Positions 32,728 through 41,246 of a stretch of 42,771 nt of DNA are shown here, in pieces; the stretch's first letter is position 1, and every line of letters starts with the position of its first letter. A model generated the notes under the pieces. It did not search any database. It was not told the origin of the DNA and saw only the letters and a list, made by a program, of their open reading frames with translations. A program made the translations under genes and the position numbers. This DNA comes from a bacterium (lineage in GTDB: Bacteria; Krumholzibacteriota; Krumholzibacteriia; LZORAL124-64-63), in assembly GCA_018814885.1 (NCBI GenBank), contig JAHIYU010000120.1, forward strand, positions 1-42,771. Direction: 5' to 3'.

Positions 32728-34626
32728 TCACCTGATCAGGGTCATCTTGCCCGAACCCCGGGCCACTCCCTGCCGGAGCCGATAGTAGTAGACGCCCGAA
32801 GGCATCTCGCGGCCGTCGTCGTCGCGGCCGTCCCACGACGCCTCGTGCCCGCCTGCGTCCAGGTGACCGCCCAGCAGCGAGGCGATGCGGGCGCCGGATG
32901 CGTCGTGGACCCGCAGCTCGACGCGCCCGGCCGTCGGCAACACGAAACGGATCGTCGTGCGCGGGTTGAAGGGATTCGGGCGGCAGGAGGCGACGAGATG
33001 GGCGCGCGGGTCCGGCACATCGGTCAGGGACGTCAGCCGTACCAGATCGATGCCGTCGCCGGTGCCCAGGTTGCGGCTGTACTGCATGCCGACCGGATCG
33101 TTCCAGTGCTCGTGCACGCCCAGGCTCGCCAGGCGCTGCACGTCGCCGGCGTGATCCGGGTCGTAGAAGGTGCCCGAGGGCGGATCGTGGGCCAGGGCCG
33201 CCTCGTGCAGGTAGTCGTCGACGCCCGCCATCCGGGGATACAGGCGCGGGTCGCCCTCGAGCTGCATGAGGTCCAGGCAGACCGACTCGATGGCGACGGG
33301 ATCCTGCGCGGCGAAGAGGCTCGAGGTCCAGTCGTCGCCGAAGGGGTCGGCGGCCCAGCGCCGCGGCGCGAGATCGTAGGGGTGACAGCCCGAGTAGAGC
33401 CCATCGACCAGGTACAGCACGGTCTTGCCGCCCAGGTGCGCATGTCCCATCAGATCGACGAGCGCGCGGTAGGCGGCCGGGTCGGGCGCCTGGTAGGCCA
33501 GGCTCTCGTGCAGTCCGAAGTAGCCGTCCTCGACCGGGTAGCGGATCAGCGAGCCGTAGTGGTTCTTGGCGCAGAGGGTGACGCCGCCGAGAGAGTGGCT
33601 CTTGAAGTTGGCCAGGTTGATGAAGTACGTCGCCTGGGCGTACGACGCCGGGATGTAGTCCTGCTGGTACCCGGAGGGATGGCTGCTCCAGAACAGCGGG
33701 ACGGACGAATTCTGCGCGGCGACCCGCGTGTGTCCGGGCACACCGCCCTGGTGGTCCAGGTAGTTCACGCCCGGGAACTCGCCGGCGAGCATGGCGTGGT
33801 ACTGGTTCGGGAACAGGGCCAGCGGGTCGCCGATGGTGATGTCCGACGGCGCGGCGCCGACCACGCAGACCAGCCGGCGCAGCAGCGCCAGCATCACCTG
33901 CGGCGAGGTGTTCATGTAGTCGAGGTATGAGGTCAGGTCGTAGGTCTCGGGGTCGGTGCCGCCCCAGCCCGGCAGGTAGTGGCAGCCCACGAGGTTGACC
34001 TTGATCGTGATCTTCTCGCCGGGCGCGTAGCCCGTGTCGCCGCGTCCGTGCTCGAGGTTGTAGTGACGGATCAGGGCGTCCCAGGCCGCGGCCTCGTCCG
34101 CCTCGCCGGTCAGTTCCTTGATGGTCGCCGACAGCATGCGCTCGACGACCACCTGGTCGGTGTGTTCGGGCGACCACCAGTAGCCGTGGCCGGGGCCCTC
34201 CCAGTCGGTGGCGTCGGGATCGTGGCACCAGACGACGCGGCCGGGATGGATCCCCTCGGCCTCGCCGAGCGGATCGTTGACCGGGTGCGGAGCGGCCAAC
34301 GACAGCGTGCTCGGCTGCGACAGCCACGCGGCCGCGCCGACGAGCAGGGCGAGGGACAGGCAGGCGGCCGCCGCCGCCCACCGCTTGCCGGACAGCAGGG
34401 TCCCGCCGCGCTGCAGCAGCTTCCAGGAGGCGAGGGTCCCCGCCACCCAGAGCACGAAGGCGCTGGCCAGGGGAAAGGCCGCGCGCTGGCAGGGATAGGC
34501 CGCGCGCGAGGGCTTGGGGATGACGCGGATCAGGAACCAGGCCAGGGCGAGAAAGCCCGTCAGCGGCAGCAGGACGCGCGCGCCGAAGCCGCCGCGGTCG
34601 CCTTCCCTGTCGTCCGGTCGGGTCAT
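32728..34626 (-). CDS. DUF362 protein with three N-terminal membrane helices and FlgD-like/T9SS-type C-terminal domain
   Basis: 632 residues. Three hydrophobic helices (about 17-36, 50-72, 82-100) are followed by a DUF362 domain from about 115 to 480: ITIKVNLVGCHYLPGW, SDITIGDPLALFPNQYHAML, YFINLANFKSHSLGGVTLCAKNHYG. DUF362 is uncharacterised and often fused to ferredoxins; none is here. The last 80 residues (PNPFNPRTTIRFVLP ... WDGRDDDGREMPSGVYYYRL ... KMTLIR) are a FlgD-like Ig fold used as a surface-sorting domain in FCB bacteria. Proteins with such tails normally start with a cleaved signal peptide, so three membrane helices are unusual. Start ATG 34626 is chosen; no strong ribosome site is seen. 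Confidence 0.82.
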   Translation of the reverse strand: MTRPDDREGDRGGFGARVLLPLTGFLALAWFLIRVIPKPSRAAYPCQRAAFPLASAFVLWVAGTLASWKLLQRGGTLLSGKRWAAAAACLSLALLVGAAAWLSQPSTLSLAAPHPVNDPLGEAEGIHPGRVVWCHDPDATDWEGPGHGYWWSPEHTDQVVVERMLSATIKELTGEADEAAAWDALIRHYNLEHGRGDTGYAPGEKITIKVNLVGCHYLPGWGGTDPETYDLTSYLDYMNTSPQVMLALLRRLVCVVGAAPSDITIGDPLALFPNQYHAMLAGEFPGVNYLDHQGGVPGHTRVAAQNSSVPLFWSSHPSGYQQDYIPASYAQATYFINLANFKSHSLGGVTLCAKNHYGSLIRYPVEDGYFGLHESLAYQAPDPAAYRALVDLMGHAHLGGKTVLYLVDGLYSGCHPYDLAPRRWAADPFGDDWTSSLFAAQDPVAIESVCLDLMQLEGDPRLYPRMAGVDDYLHEAALAHDPPSGTFYDPDHAGDVQRLASLGVHEHWNDPVGMQYSRNLGTGDGIDLVRLTSLTDVPDPRAHLVASCRPNPFNPRTTIRFVLPTAGRVELRVHDASGARIASLLGGHLDAGGHEASWDGRDDDGREMPSGVYYYRLRQGVARGSGKMTLIR

Positions 34627-34752
34627 GCGGGTCGCCACTTTCGTCCGGGGGCGTGTGCCGCGCGATTGTCGCACGACGACTCATGAATCACAAGCCGGCG
34701 ACCCCGAGACATGGTAGGGTCGCAAGGTCCCGAGACGCATGGAGGGTCGCCC

Positions 34753-35265
34753 ATGTCCACGCTCGTCCTCGACAGACCCGCGCTGAAGACCGTCCTGCTG
34801 GACGCGCTGCTCTGCGTCGCCGTCGTCGCCGTCCCCGCCCTGTCCCACGCCGCGGCTCTCCCGCTCTACAGGTTCGAGCCCATGCGCCTGCTGCTCTTCG
34901 CGGCGATCCTCTGCTCGAACCGCCGCAACGCGCTGGCGATGGCCCTGTGTCTGCCGCTGCTGTCCACGTTGACCAGCGGACACCCGGTCTTTCCCAAGGT
35001 CGTGCTGATCCAGGGCGAGCTGGCGCTCAACGCGCTGGTGTTCTGCGCTCTCGTCCGCCGGTCGCACCGCTTCGTCCTCGCCGCCGCCGTCTCGGTCCTC
35101 GCCGCCAAGGCCGTCTACTACGCCGCCAAGTTCGTCCTGATCGAGGCGGCGCTGCTGGACGGCGACCTGGTCGCCACGCCCTGGACCTGCCAGTTCGCTG
35201 TGCTCGGGATCGTCCTGGTGGGTGGCGGAGTGGTCCGGCGTGCGAGGGGAACGGGACGGGTCTGA
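34753..35265 (+). CDS. Small integral membrane protein, possibly an ECF-type S component
   Basis: 170 residues with about five to six membrane helices. No firm family. The order RFEPMRLLLFAAILCSNRRNALAMALCLPLLSTLTSGHPVFPKVVLIQGELALNALVF recalls substrate-binding S components of energy-coupling-factor vitamin transporters, which are small five-to-six-helix proteins, but the resemblance is loose. No ECF ATPase or T component is nearby. ATG 34753 has GGAGGG six bases upstream, which makes it a real gene. It converges with mutM, one base apart, and is divergent from the DUF362 gene, so it is a single-gene unit. Confidence 0.6.
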   Translation: MSTLVLDRPALKTVLLDALLCVAVVAVPALSHAAALPLYRFEPMRLLLFAAILCSNRRNALAMALCLPLLSTLTSGHPVFPKVVLIQGELALNALVFCALVRRSHRFVLAAAVSVLAAKAVYYAAKFVLIEAALLDGDLVATPWTCQFAVLGIVLVGGGVVRRARGTGRV

Positions 35266-35266
35266 T

Positions 35267-36085
35267 TCAGCGCGCCTGGCACCCGGGACAGAAATGCGTC
35301 CCCCGTCCCGCCACCACGATCTTCTCGATGATCCCGCCGCAACGCCGGCACGCTTCGCCCCGCCGCCCGAAGACGCGCAGCTTGCGCCGGAAGTTGCCGG
35401 GCTTGCCGTGGAAGTCGCGAAAGTCCAGGAACGTCGTGCCGCCGTGCTTGATGGACAACCGCAACACGCCCTTGGCGGCGTCGAAGATCCGTCGCGGCGT
35501 TTCATCGCCCGTGTCCGCCGGAACCGCCAGCGGGTGCACGCCGGCGCGGAACAGCGCCTCGTCCACGTAGATGTTGCCCAGCCCCGCCGCCACCGTCTGA
35601 TCCAGGAGCACGGCCTTCCAGGGCGCCTTGCGGCCGCAGACCTTCGCGGACCACTCCGCGAAACGCACCTTCAGCATGTCCGGCCCGACGTGGGCGATGG
35701 CCGACGGACGCTCGCCGTCGTCCACCAGGGTCCAGCGCCCGAACTTGCGCACGTCGCGGTAGAAGACGGGCCGGCCGTCGAAGTCGAAGACGGCGTGGAC
35801 GTGCTCGTCGGGAATGTACCGGGGATCGACGAAGACCTGTCCGGTCATGCGCAGGTGCAGCATGGCGTGGGCGGGCGAGGGGCCGTCGGCGTCGAAGGTC
35901 AGGATCAGGTACTTGCCGTGGCGATGGACGCTGTCGAGACGCCGGCCGAGGACGGCGCGGCGGAAGGCGCGAGCGCTCGGCTCGAAGATGCCCGCGAACT
36001 CCACGCGCAGCCCGGTCAGCCGGCGCCCGGCCAGCGCTGCGCGCAGGGCGACGGCGATGCTTTCGACCTCGGGCAGTTCGGGCAT
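35267..36085 (-). CDS. mutM: Formamidopyrimidine-DNA glycosylase (Fpg/MutM)
   Basis: 272 residues, the standard length. The mature N-terminus PELPEVE holds catalytic Pro1 (after Met removal) and Glu2. A lysine in VHRHGKYLIL is the conserved beta-elimination Lys. AAGLGNIYVDEALFRAGVHP is the helix-two-turn-helix. The C-terminal zinc finger has CRRCGG and CPGC with Cys-x2-Cys-x16-Cys-x2-Cys spacing, including GRGTHFCPGC whose Arg contacts the lesion. It removes 8-oxoguanine and Fapy lesions and nicks the abasic site. ATG 36085 overlaps the stop of the upstream TerB/DnaJ gene by one base, so both form an operon. Confidence 0.97.
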   Translation of the reverse strand: MPELPEVESIAVALRAALAGRRLTGLRVEFAGIFEPSARAFRRAVLGRRLDSVHRHGKYLILTFDADGPSPAHAMLHLRMTGQVFVDPRYIPDEHVHAVFDFDGRPVFYRDVRKFGRWTLVDDGERPSAIAHVGPDMLKVRFAEWSAKVCGRKAPWKAVLLDQTVAAGLGNIYVDEALFRAGVHPLAVPADTGDETPRRIFDAAKGVLRLSIKHGGTTFLDFRDFHGKPGNFRRKLRVFGRRGEACRRCGGIIEKIVVAGRGTHFCPGCQAR

Positions 36086-36870
36086 CAGAAACCGCGATCC
36101 TTCTTGATGACGTCGTAGGCCTCGTTGACCTTCTGCAGCTTCTCCTTGGCGAACTGCATGAAGTCCTCCGGCAGCCCCTTGCTCTGCAGCACGTCGGGAT
36201 GGTACTCGCGCGCGATCTTGCGGTAGGCCTTCTTGATCTCCGCCTCGCTGGCGCCCGGCGGGACACCGAGTATCTCGTAGGACGAGCCCACCGCGGGCCC
36301 GGCGGGGCCGAAGAGGGCGCGGCATTCCTGGTAGTCGCGGTCGGTCAGGCCCAGGTCGCGGGCGATCTCGCGGATGAGCTTCTCCTCGGCGGGATGCAGC
36401 TGCCCGTCGGCGTGGGCGATCTGCAGCAGCAGGGTCACCAGGTCGCGCAGGCGGTCGGGGAAGGGACCGAGGATGCCGCGGGCCTGACGCGCCAGCTTCG
36501 CGGCGGGGATGGCGCTGTCGCGGGCCTCGTTGAAGATCCGGGCGGCCATGCGGCGGTCGGTGGCGGACATGCGCAGGTTGTCGCGCAGGAAGGCGTCGAA
36601 GGCCTGCACCTCCGCCTGCGTCACACGGCCGTCGGCCTTGGCGACCTTGGCCGCCAGGCTGATGAGCGTCACCACGAAGGCCGTCTGGGTGTCCTGGAAG
36701 ACCCCGGTGCCGCCGAGGCGCGCGCCGCGGCGGGCGCCGCGGGTTCCCGCGCCGGGGTCGAGGACGTTGCCGCCGGCCTGGGAGCCGATGGCGCCGCCGA
36801 TGATCATCCCGAGGGGACCGCCGAGCATGAAGCCCACCGTGCCGCCGAACAGAGCTCCCAGCAAACCCAT
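36085..36870 (-). CDS. TerB-DnaJ protein (DjlA-like)
   Basis: 261 residues. A Gly-rich hydrophobic N-terminus ([32 protein letters not shown], 3-34) resembles the glycine-zipper membrane segment of DjlA. A TerB/DjlA-type helical domain follows at about 60-185 ([39 protein letters not shown]). The C-terminus is a J domain at about 193-258 with [22 protein letters not shown] and the HPD motif in REYHPDVL. It should be a membrane-linked DnaK co-chaperone. ATG 36870 has GAGGAG about nine bases upstream. A TGGACG-N17-TATCAT promoter candidate lies at 36915-36943. Confidence 0.9.
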   Translation of the reverse strand: MGLLGALFGGTVGFMLGGPLGMIIGGAIGSQAGGNVLDPGAGTRGARRGARLGGTGVFQDTQTAFVVTLISLAAKVAKADGRVTQAEVQAFDAFLRDNLRMSATDRRMAARIFNEARDSAIPAAKLARQARGILGPFPDRLRDLVTLLLQIAHADGQLHPAEEKLIREIARDLGLTDRDYQECRALFGPAGPAVGSSYEILGVPPGASEAEIKKAYRKIAREYHPDVLQSKGLPEDFMQFAKEKLQKVNEAYDVIKKDRGF

Positions 36871-36914
36871 TCGTCATCTCCTCATAGTCGGTAAAGCCGC
36901 CGCCTATCCGGTCG

Positions 36915-36943
36915 ATGATAAGCCCGGAACGGGGTCCCGTCCA
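36915..36943 (-). promoter_or_regulatory. Candidate promoter for the TerB/DnaJ-mutM operon
   Basis: On the minus strand, -35 TGGACG (36938-36943), a 17-base spacer, and -10 TATCAT (36915-36920), about 45 bases before ATG 36870. The hexamers match the consensus moderately. A short hairpin GGGTCC...GGACCC (36932-36950) overlaps the -35 region. Confidence 0.35.
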
Positions 36944-36992
36944 CGGACCCTTGTCGTCTTCGTTTCACCCAAGAGTACGGGCGGCCCGGATC

Positions 36993-37964
36993 ATGACGCA
37001 TGAGGACAAACAAGGTCTTGCCAAAGAGGTTCTCGTCGAACGCATCCGCAACGAGATCATCCCGCTGTTCGACAAGCTAATCTCGGGCGAGGAGACCTAT
37101 TTCGACAACCCCTATCTGGAGCGCAGCAAAGCGTTCGCCGACGGTACGCCCCTGCACTGTCCGGGCTCGACCGGCAAATACGAGCGTTGCTGGCAGTCGG
37201 TGGGCGAATACCGCCGCCAGGCCCATCCGGACGTTCTCTGCTTTCCGCACGACTGCAAGGAATGCCCTGTCTACCGCGGCGCCTGCCCGTCGGTGGTCGA
37301 GGAGCTGGGCGAGGCCTTCAACAACATGGTCTTCCTGCTGCACCGCAAGGACGAGACGGTACGCAACGCCATGAACTTCACGCGCGACCTGGCGCTCTCG
37401 CTCGAGAGCATGGACCTCGAGAACCATCTCATGCGCGAGCAGATGCACACCGACCCGCTCACCGGTCTATACAACCGGGGCTACCTGGACGAGTGTCTGG
37501 GCATGGAGGTGAAGCGCTGCCGCGACCACCGGCTGAACCTCTCCCTGCTCATGCTCGACATCGACCTGTTCAAGAGCTACAACGATCTCTACGGGCACCT
37601 GCAGGGCGACCGCATGCTGGCGCGTTTCGGGCGCCTGCTGCGGGCGGCGATCCGCGACACCGACCAGGCCTTCCGCTTCGGCGGCGAGGAGTTCGTGGTC
37701 CTGCTGCCCGGCACCAGCGGCGACGACGCGTACAAGGTGGCCGAGCGGATCCGAGAGCGTTTCGCGACCCTCGTGTTCAACGTGCCGCCGCGCAGCGGCA
37801 ACCCCGAGGGACGCGAGTCGCGCACCGTGAGCGTCGGCGTCACGGCCTGCGCGGACGACATGGACGCCGAGGCGCTGCTGGCGTCGGCCGACCAGGCCCT
37901 CTACCGGGCCAAGAACAGCGGGCGCAACTGCGTGATCGCGCACTCCCTCCAGCCGGTCTGCTGA
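36993..37964 (+). CDS. Diguanylate cyclase (GGDEF) with N-terminal six-cysteine domain
   Basis: 323 residues. The C-terminal GGDEF domain (about 155-318) has DPLTGLYNRGYLDE, LLMLDIDLFKSYND with the metal Asp, the active-site GGEEF at 230-234 and an RxxD inhibitory site (RDTD) five residues before it. So c-di-GMP synthesis with product inhibition is expected. The N-terminal 110 residues carry Cys56, Cys66, Cys83, Cys88, Cys91 and Cys98 (YERCW, LCFPHDCKECPVYRGAC), resembling CW-type metal- or Fe-S-binding modules seen before signalling domains. A helical linker (about 105-150) joins the two. No membrane helix. ATG 36993 is chosen; the ribosome site is weak. Confidence 0.88.
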   Translation: MTHEDKQGLAKEVLVERIRNEIIPLFDKLISGEETYFDNPYLERSKAFADGTPLHCPGSTGKYERCWQSVGEYRRQAHPDVLCFPHDCKECPVYRGACPSVVEELGEAFNNMVFLLHRKDETVRNAMNFTRDLALSLESMDLENHLMREQMHTDPLTGLYNRGYLDECLGMEVKRCRDHRLNLSLLMLDIDLFKSYNDLYGHLQGDRMLARFGRLLRAAIRDTDQAFRFGGEEFVVLLPGTSGDDAYKVAERIRERFATLVFNVPPRSGNPEGRESRTVSVGVTACADDMDAEALLASADQALYRAKNSGRNCVIAHSLQPVC

Positions 37965-37982
37965 ATCGTACCCCCTCGCCCG

Positions 37983-38011
37983 GGCCCGCGTTGCCCCTGG
38001 CACCGCGGGCC
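37983..38011. terminator. Possible terminator hairpin after the diguanylate cyclase
   Basis: GGCCCGCG (37983-37990) and CGCGGGCC (38004-38011) form a perfect 8-base GC stem around a 13-base loop, 19 bases after the stop. The following bases (GCTTCCGTATAT) hold only a few T, so termination would be weak. Confidence 0.4.
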
Positions 38012-38049
38012 GCTTCCGTATATCCTGGCACGTACAGCGAGGAGGCGAT

Positions 38050-38673
38050 ATGGACGTCATGTCAGCGATCGAGACACGCCGCGCGGTGAAGAGGTTCGAA
38101 CGGAACCTTGCGATGTCCGAGACGGACATCCGCACGCTCATGGAATACGCGATCATGTCGCCGACATCCTTCAACATCCAGAACTGGCGCTTCGTGCTGG
38201 TCACCGACCAGGACTCGAAGGACGCCATTCGCGACGCCGGCTGGAACCAGCCCCAGTTCTCCGACTGCTCGCTGCTGATCGTCATCTGCGGCGATCTCAT
38301 GGCGCACGCCCGCAGCCCCGAGCGCTACTGGCGCAACGCTCCGGCGGCCGTCCGCGGGAGGGTCGTGTCCGCGATCACCGGTTACTACGGGAACGACGCG
38401 GCCGCCCGGCACGACGAGGCGCTCCGCTCCGGCGGCATCGCCGCCCAGACGATCATGCTGGCCGCCCGGGCCCTGGGCTACGACTCCTGCCCCATGATCG
38501 GCTTCGATTTCGCCCGGGTGGCGAAGATCGTCGGCCTGCCCCCGGACCACGAGATCGTGATGGCCGTCGCCGTGGGCCGCGGCGTCGAGGGGCCGCGGCC
38601 CCGCCCCGGCCGCATACCGCTCGCCGAAGCCGTCGTGCACAACCGTTTTCCCGGCGAAGGAACCGGCGCCTGA
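38050..38673 (+). CDS. Nitroreductase-family flavoprotein
   Basis: 207 residues. DVMSAIETRRAVKRFE at the N-terminus is the FMN-phosphate binding pattern (RR...R.F). ISMSP-like AIMSPTSFNIQNWRFVLVTD at about 34-53 is the second FMN motif. GGIAAQTIMLAARALGYDSCPMIGFD at about 127-152 is the third, and VAVGRGVEG ends the fold. Such enzymes use FMN and NAD(P)H to reduce nitro compounds, quinones or enones; the natural substrate is not predictable. ATG 38050 has GGAGG five to eight bases upstream. The next gene starts immediately after its stop, so both are probably one operon. Confidence 0.9.
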   Translation: MDVMSAIETRRAVKRFERNLAMSETDIRTLMEYAIMSPTSFNIQNWRFVLVTDQDSKDAIRDAGWNQPQFSDCSLLIVICGDLMAHARSPERYWRNAPAAVRGRVVSAITGYYGNDAAARHDEALRSGGIAAQTIMLAARALGYDSCPMIGFDFARVAKIVGLPPDHEIVMAVAVGRGVEGPRPRPGRIPLAEAVVHNRFPGEGTGA

Positions 38674-40497
38674 ATGAAGAACACGACCGCTGAGACCGCC
38701 CCGCGCGAACGCCGGGACGTCCCGGACCATCTCAAGTGGGACCTGAGCGGCGTCTACGCCGACTGGGACGCCTGGGAGAACGACTACGCCGCCGTGGCCG
38801 GCGCGCTGGACGGCCTGTCCGGACTGCGCGGATCCCTGGGCGAATCCGCCGCCGCCATGCTGCACGCCATCGAGACCCTGCTGGACACGAACCGCCGCCT
38901 GGAGCTGGTGCGCGTCTTCGCCGCCATGAAAAGCGACGAGGACACGCGCCTCGGCGTCAACACCGAGCGCCGGGGTCGCGCCGGCCTGCTGGGCGTCAAG
39001 GTCGCCGAGGCCGCGAGCTGGTTCGAACCGGAGCTGCTGGCGATCGACGACGCCGTTCTCGCGCGTTTCCTGGCGGAGGAGGAAGGCCTGCGGCTCTACG
39101 CCCACTTCCTGGACGACATCCGCCGCAGCCGCCCGCACACCCTGGACGCGGCGCGGGAGGAGCTGCTGGCCGCCGCCGGCGCCATGGCGCGCGGCGCCGG
39201 GAACGTATTCAACGCCCTCGACAACGCGGATCTCGTCTTCCCCGCCGTTCGCGACGAGCAGGGCGACGAGGTCGAGTTGACCAAGGCCCGGTACAATCGG
39301 TTCGTGCGCTCGCGCGACCGGCGCGTGCGCGAGGAGGCCTTCGTCGCCCTGCACGAGACGTACGGCCGGGTGGCCAACACCCTGGCCGCGAACCTGGACG
39401 CCAACATCAACACCCACGTCTTCTACGCGCGCGCCCGCAACCATCCCGGCACCCTGGAGGCCGCGCTGCACGACAACGCGGTCCCCGTCGACGTCTTCCA
39501 CAACCTGGTGGAGGCGGTCAACGACAACCTCCCCGCCATCCACCGCTACACCGCGCTCAAGAAGCGCGCGCTCGGCGTCGATCTGCTGCGCGAGTTCGAT
39601 CTCTACGCGCCGCTGTTCGCGGACGGCGAGTTCACCTTCACCTACGAGGAATCCTGCGATCTGCTCCTGGCGGCGCTGGCGCCCCTCGGCGACGGCTACG
39701 TGGAGACCGTGCGGCGCGGCATCGCCGAACGCCGGATCGACGTGCACGAGAGCGCGGGCAAGCGGGGCGGCGCCTACTCCACCGGCGCCTACGACACCCC
39801 GCCGTTCGTCCTGCTCAACTGGAGCGGCCAGCTGCGTGACACCTTCACCCTGGCCCACGAGATGGGCCACTCCCTGCACAGCTGGCACGCCGTCGCGCAC
39901 CAGCCCTACGTCTACGGCGACTATCCCATCTTCACCGCCGAGGTGGCGTCGACCTTCAACGAGCTGCTGCTGATGGACCACCTGCTGCGCGTGACCGGGG
40001 ACAGGGACAGGCGCCTGTTCCTGCTGGACGCCTATCTCGACCAGCTCAACGGCACGGTCTTCCGCCAGACCATGTTCGCCGAGTTCGAGCACGCCGTGCA
40101 TCTCGTCGTCGAGCGCGGCGGGACCCTGACGGCCGACCGTCTCGACGGCATGTACCTGGAGATCCTGGCCCGCTACTGGGGACCCGAGCTGGATCTCGGC
40201 GACGCGCTCAGCGCCCGCACCTGGTGCCGCATACCGCACTTCTACTACAACTACTACGTCTACCAGTACGCCACGGCCTTCGCCGCCTCGGTGGCGCTGT
40301 CGCGTCGGGTTCTTGCGGGCGGCGCGGCCGAGCGCGATGATTACCTCGGATTCATGAGGTCGGGCAGCAGCCGCTACCCGGTGGATACGTTGCGGCGGGC
40401 CGGCGTCGACATGACCACGCCGGAGCCTGTCGCGGGCGTCTTCGCCCTTTTCACGGATTTGCTGGACCAGGTGGAGAGCCTGCTGTCCGGGGAGTGA
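38674..40497 (+). CDS. pepF: Oligoendopeptidase F (M3 family)
   Basis: 607 residues, standard PepF length. DHLKWDLSGVYADWDAWEND starts the N-terminal domain typical of PepF. The zinc site is HEMGH at 395-399 in FTLAHEMGHSLHSW, with the third ligand Glu in FTAEVASTFNELLLMDHLL about 25 residues on. FYYNYYVYQYATAFAASVAL near the C-terminus is the family's Tyr-rich substrate segment. It cleaves peptides of roughly 7-17 residues in the cytoplasm. No signal peptide. ATG 38674 directly follows the nitroreductase stop without a clear ribosome site. Its end overlaps the start region of the following lipoprotein gene, so all three are likely co-transcribed. Confidence 0.95.
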   Translation: MKNTTAETAPRERRDVPDHLKWDLSGVYADWDAWENDYAAVAGALDGLSGLRGSLGESAAAMLHAIETLLDTNRRLELVRVFAAMKSDEDTRLGVNTERRGRAGLLGVKVAEAASWFEPELLAIDDAVLARFLAEEEGLRLYAHFLDDIRRSRPHTLDAAREELLAAAGAMARGAGNVFNALDNADLVFPAVRDEQGDEVELTKARYNRFVRSRDRRVREEAFVALHETYGRVANTLAANLDANINTHVFYARARNHPGTLEAALHDNAVPVDVFHNLVEAVNDNLPAIHRYTALKKRALGVDLLREFDLYAPLFADGEFTFTYEESCDLLLAALAPLGDGYVETVRRGIAERRIDVHESAGKRGGAYSTGAYDTPPFVLLNWSGQLRDTFTLAHEMGHSLHSWHAVAHQPYVYGDYPIFTAEVASTFNELLLMDHLLRVTGDRDRRLFLLDAYLDQLNGTVFRQTMFAEFEHAVHLVVERGGTLTADRLDGMYLEILARYWGPELDLGDALSARTWCRIPHFYYNYYVYQYATAFAASVALSRRVLAGGAAERDDYLGFMRSGSSRYPVDTLRRAGVDMTTPEPVAGVFALFTDLLDQVESLLSGE

Positions 40498-40502
40498 TGC
40501 GG

Positions 40503-41159
40503 ATGACGAACGCACCCGTGGCGAAATTCGTTTTGCTGATGTCCGTGCTCCTCGTCGTGGCGGGCTGCGGCGAGGACGCCGAAGAGGGCGCGCCGCCGGC
40601 CGGAGACGCCCGGACCGCCGCCGCGACGGACGCGGACGACGCGTGGGCGCCGATCTCCGCCACGGCCGGGGGCCCCAGGACGGAATTCGCCGATCCCGAG
40701 GCCTTCACCCATCCCCAGGGTCGCTTCCGCGTCCGCTGGCCGGCCAACTGCGTGGGTGTGCGCACCCGGCTCCAGGAGAACGCGTCCGCCCCCGGCCAAT
40801 ACGACATGGTGAGCGCCACGGGCGTGGTCGACGGCGACCCGGACTGCGGCTACACCGTCTGGGCCTGGTTCAACGAAGCGGACGGCGCCGCCGCCACGGC
40901 CGAACGGGTGACGTCCCGCATGGCGGCCATCATCGGCAGCCGCAAGCTGACCATCGTGAAGCAGGGTCCCATCATGCGTCTCGGCATGGAGGGCGCGGTG
41001 GCCTACTGCCGCGAGGAGGCCACGGGCCTGATCTTCTGGATCGAGGCCTATCTGAGCCTGGGCCGCACCCTGCTGGTGGCCGCCTGGGAACGCGGCGATT
41101 ACATGTTCGCGGATCCGGAGATCCTGCGGTTCTTCCGGTCCGTGGAGTTCGTGGATTAA
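40503..41159 (+). CDS. Putative lipoprotein of unknown function
   Basis: 218 residues. The signal peptide (MTNAPVAKFVLLMSVLLVVAGCGEDAEE) ends in a clear lipobox VAGC. A low-complexity Ala/Asp linker follows, then a compact domain from about 60: FTHPQGRFRVRWPANCVGVRTRL, then MVSATGVVDGDPDCGYTVWAWF with two further Cys, and a C-terminal SLGRTLLVAAWERGDYMFADPEILRFFRSVEF. I do not recognise a family; the shape resembles small domains that monitor or bind in the periplasm. ATG 40503 has GGAG eight bases upstream and is preferred to ATG 40497. It follows pepF with a five-base gap. Confidence 0.7.
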   Translation: MTNAPVAKFVLLMSVLLVVAGCGEDAEEGAPPAGDARTAAATDADDAWAPISATAGGPRTEFADPEAFTHPQGRFRVRWPANCVGVRTRLQENASAPGQYDMVSATGVVDGDPDCGYTVWAWFNEADGAAATAERVTSRMAAIIGSRKLTIVKQGPIMRLGMEGAVAYCREEATGLIFWIEAYLSLGRTLLVAAWERGDYMFADPEILRFFRSVEFVD

Positions 41160-41171
41160 TCCCGCATCCGT

Positions 41172-41199
41172 TTGACACCCCGTCCCCCCGCGCTATCAT
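41172..41199 (+). promoter_or_regulatory. Sigma-70-type promoter for the DtxR-family gene
   Basis: A perfect TTGACA (41172-41177), a 16-base C-rich spacer and TATCAT (41194-41199). The start would be near 41206, giving a 40-base leader to ATG 41247. The site lies 13 bases after the preceding stop and is one of the two best-scoring promoters by eye in the window. I see no convincing metalloregulator palindrome over it. Confidence 0.6.
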
Positions 41200-41246
41200 G
41201 GGCGCAGACTAACTTTTCTTGTTCCGGGGGATGCCAGGGGGGCCAC

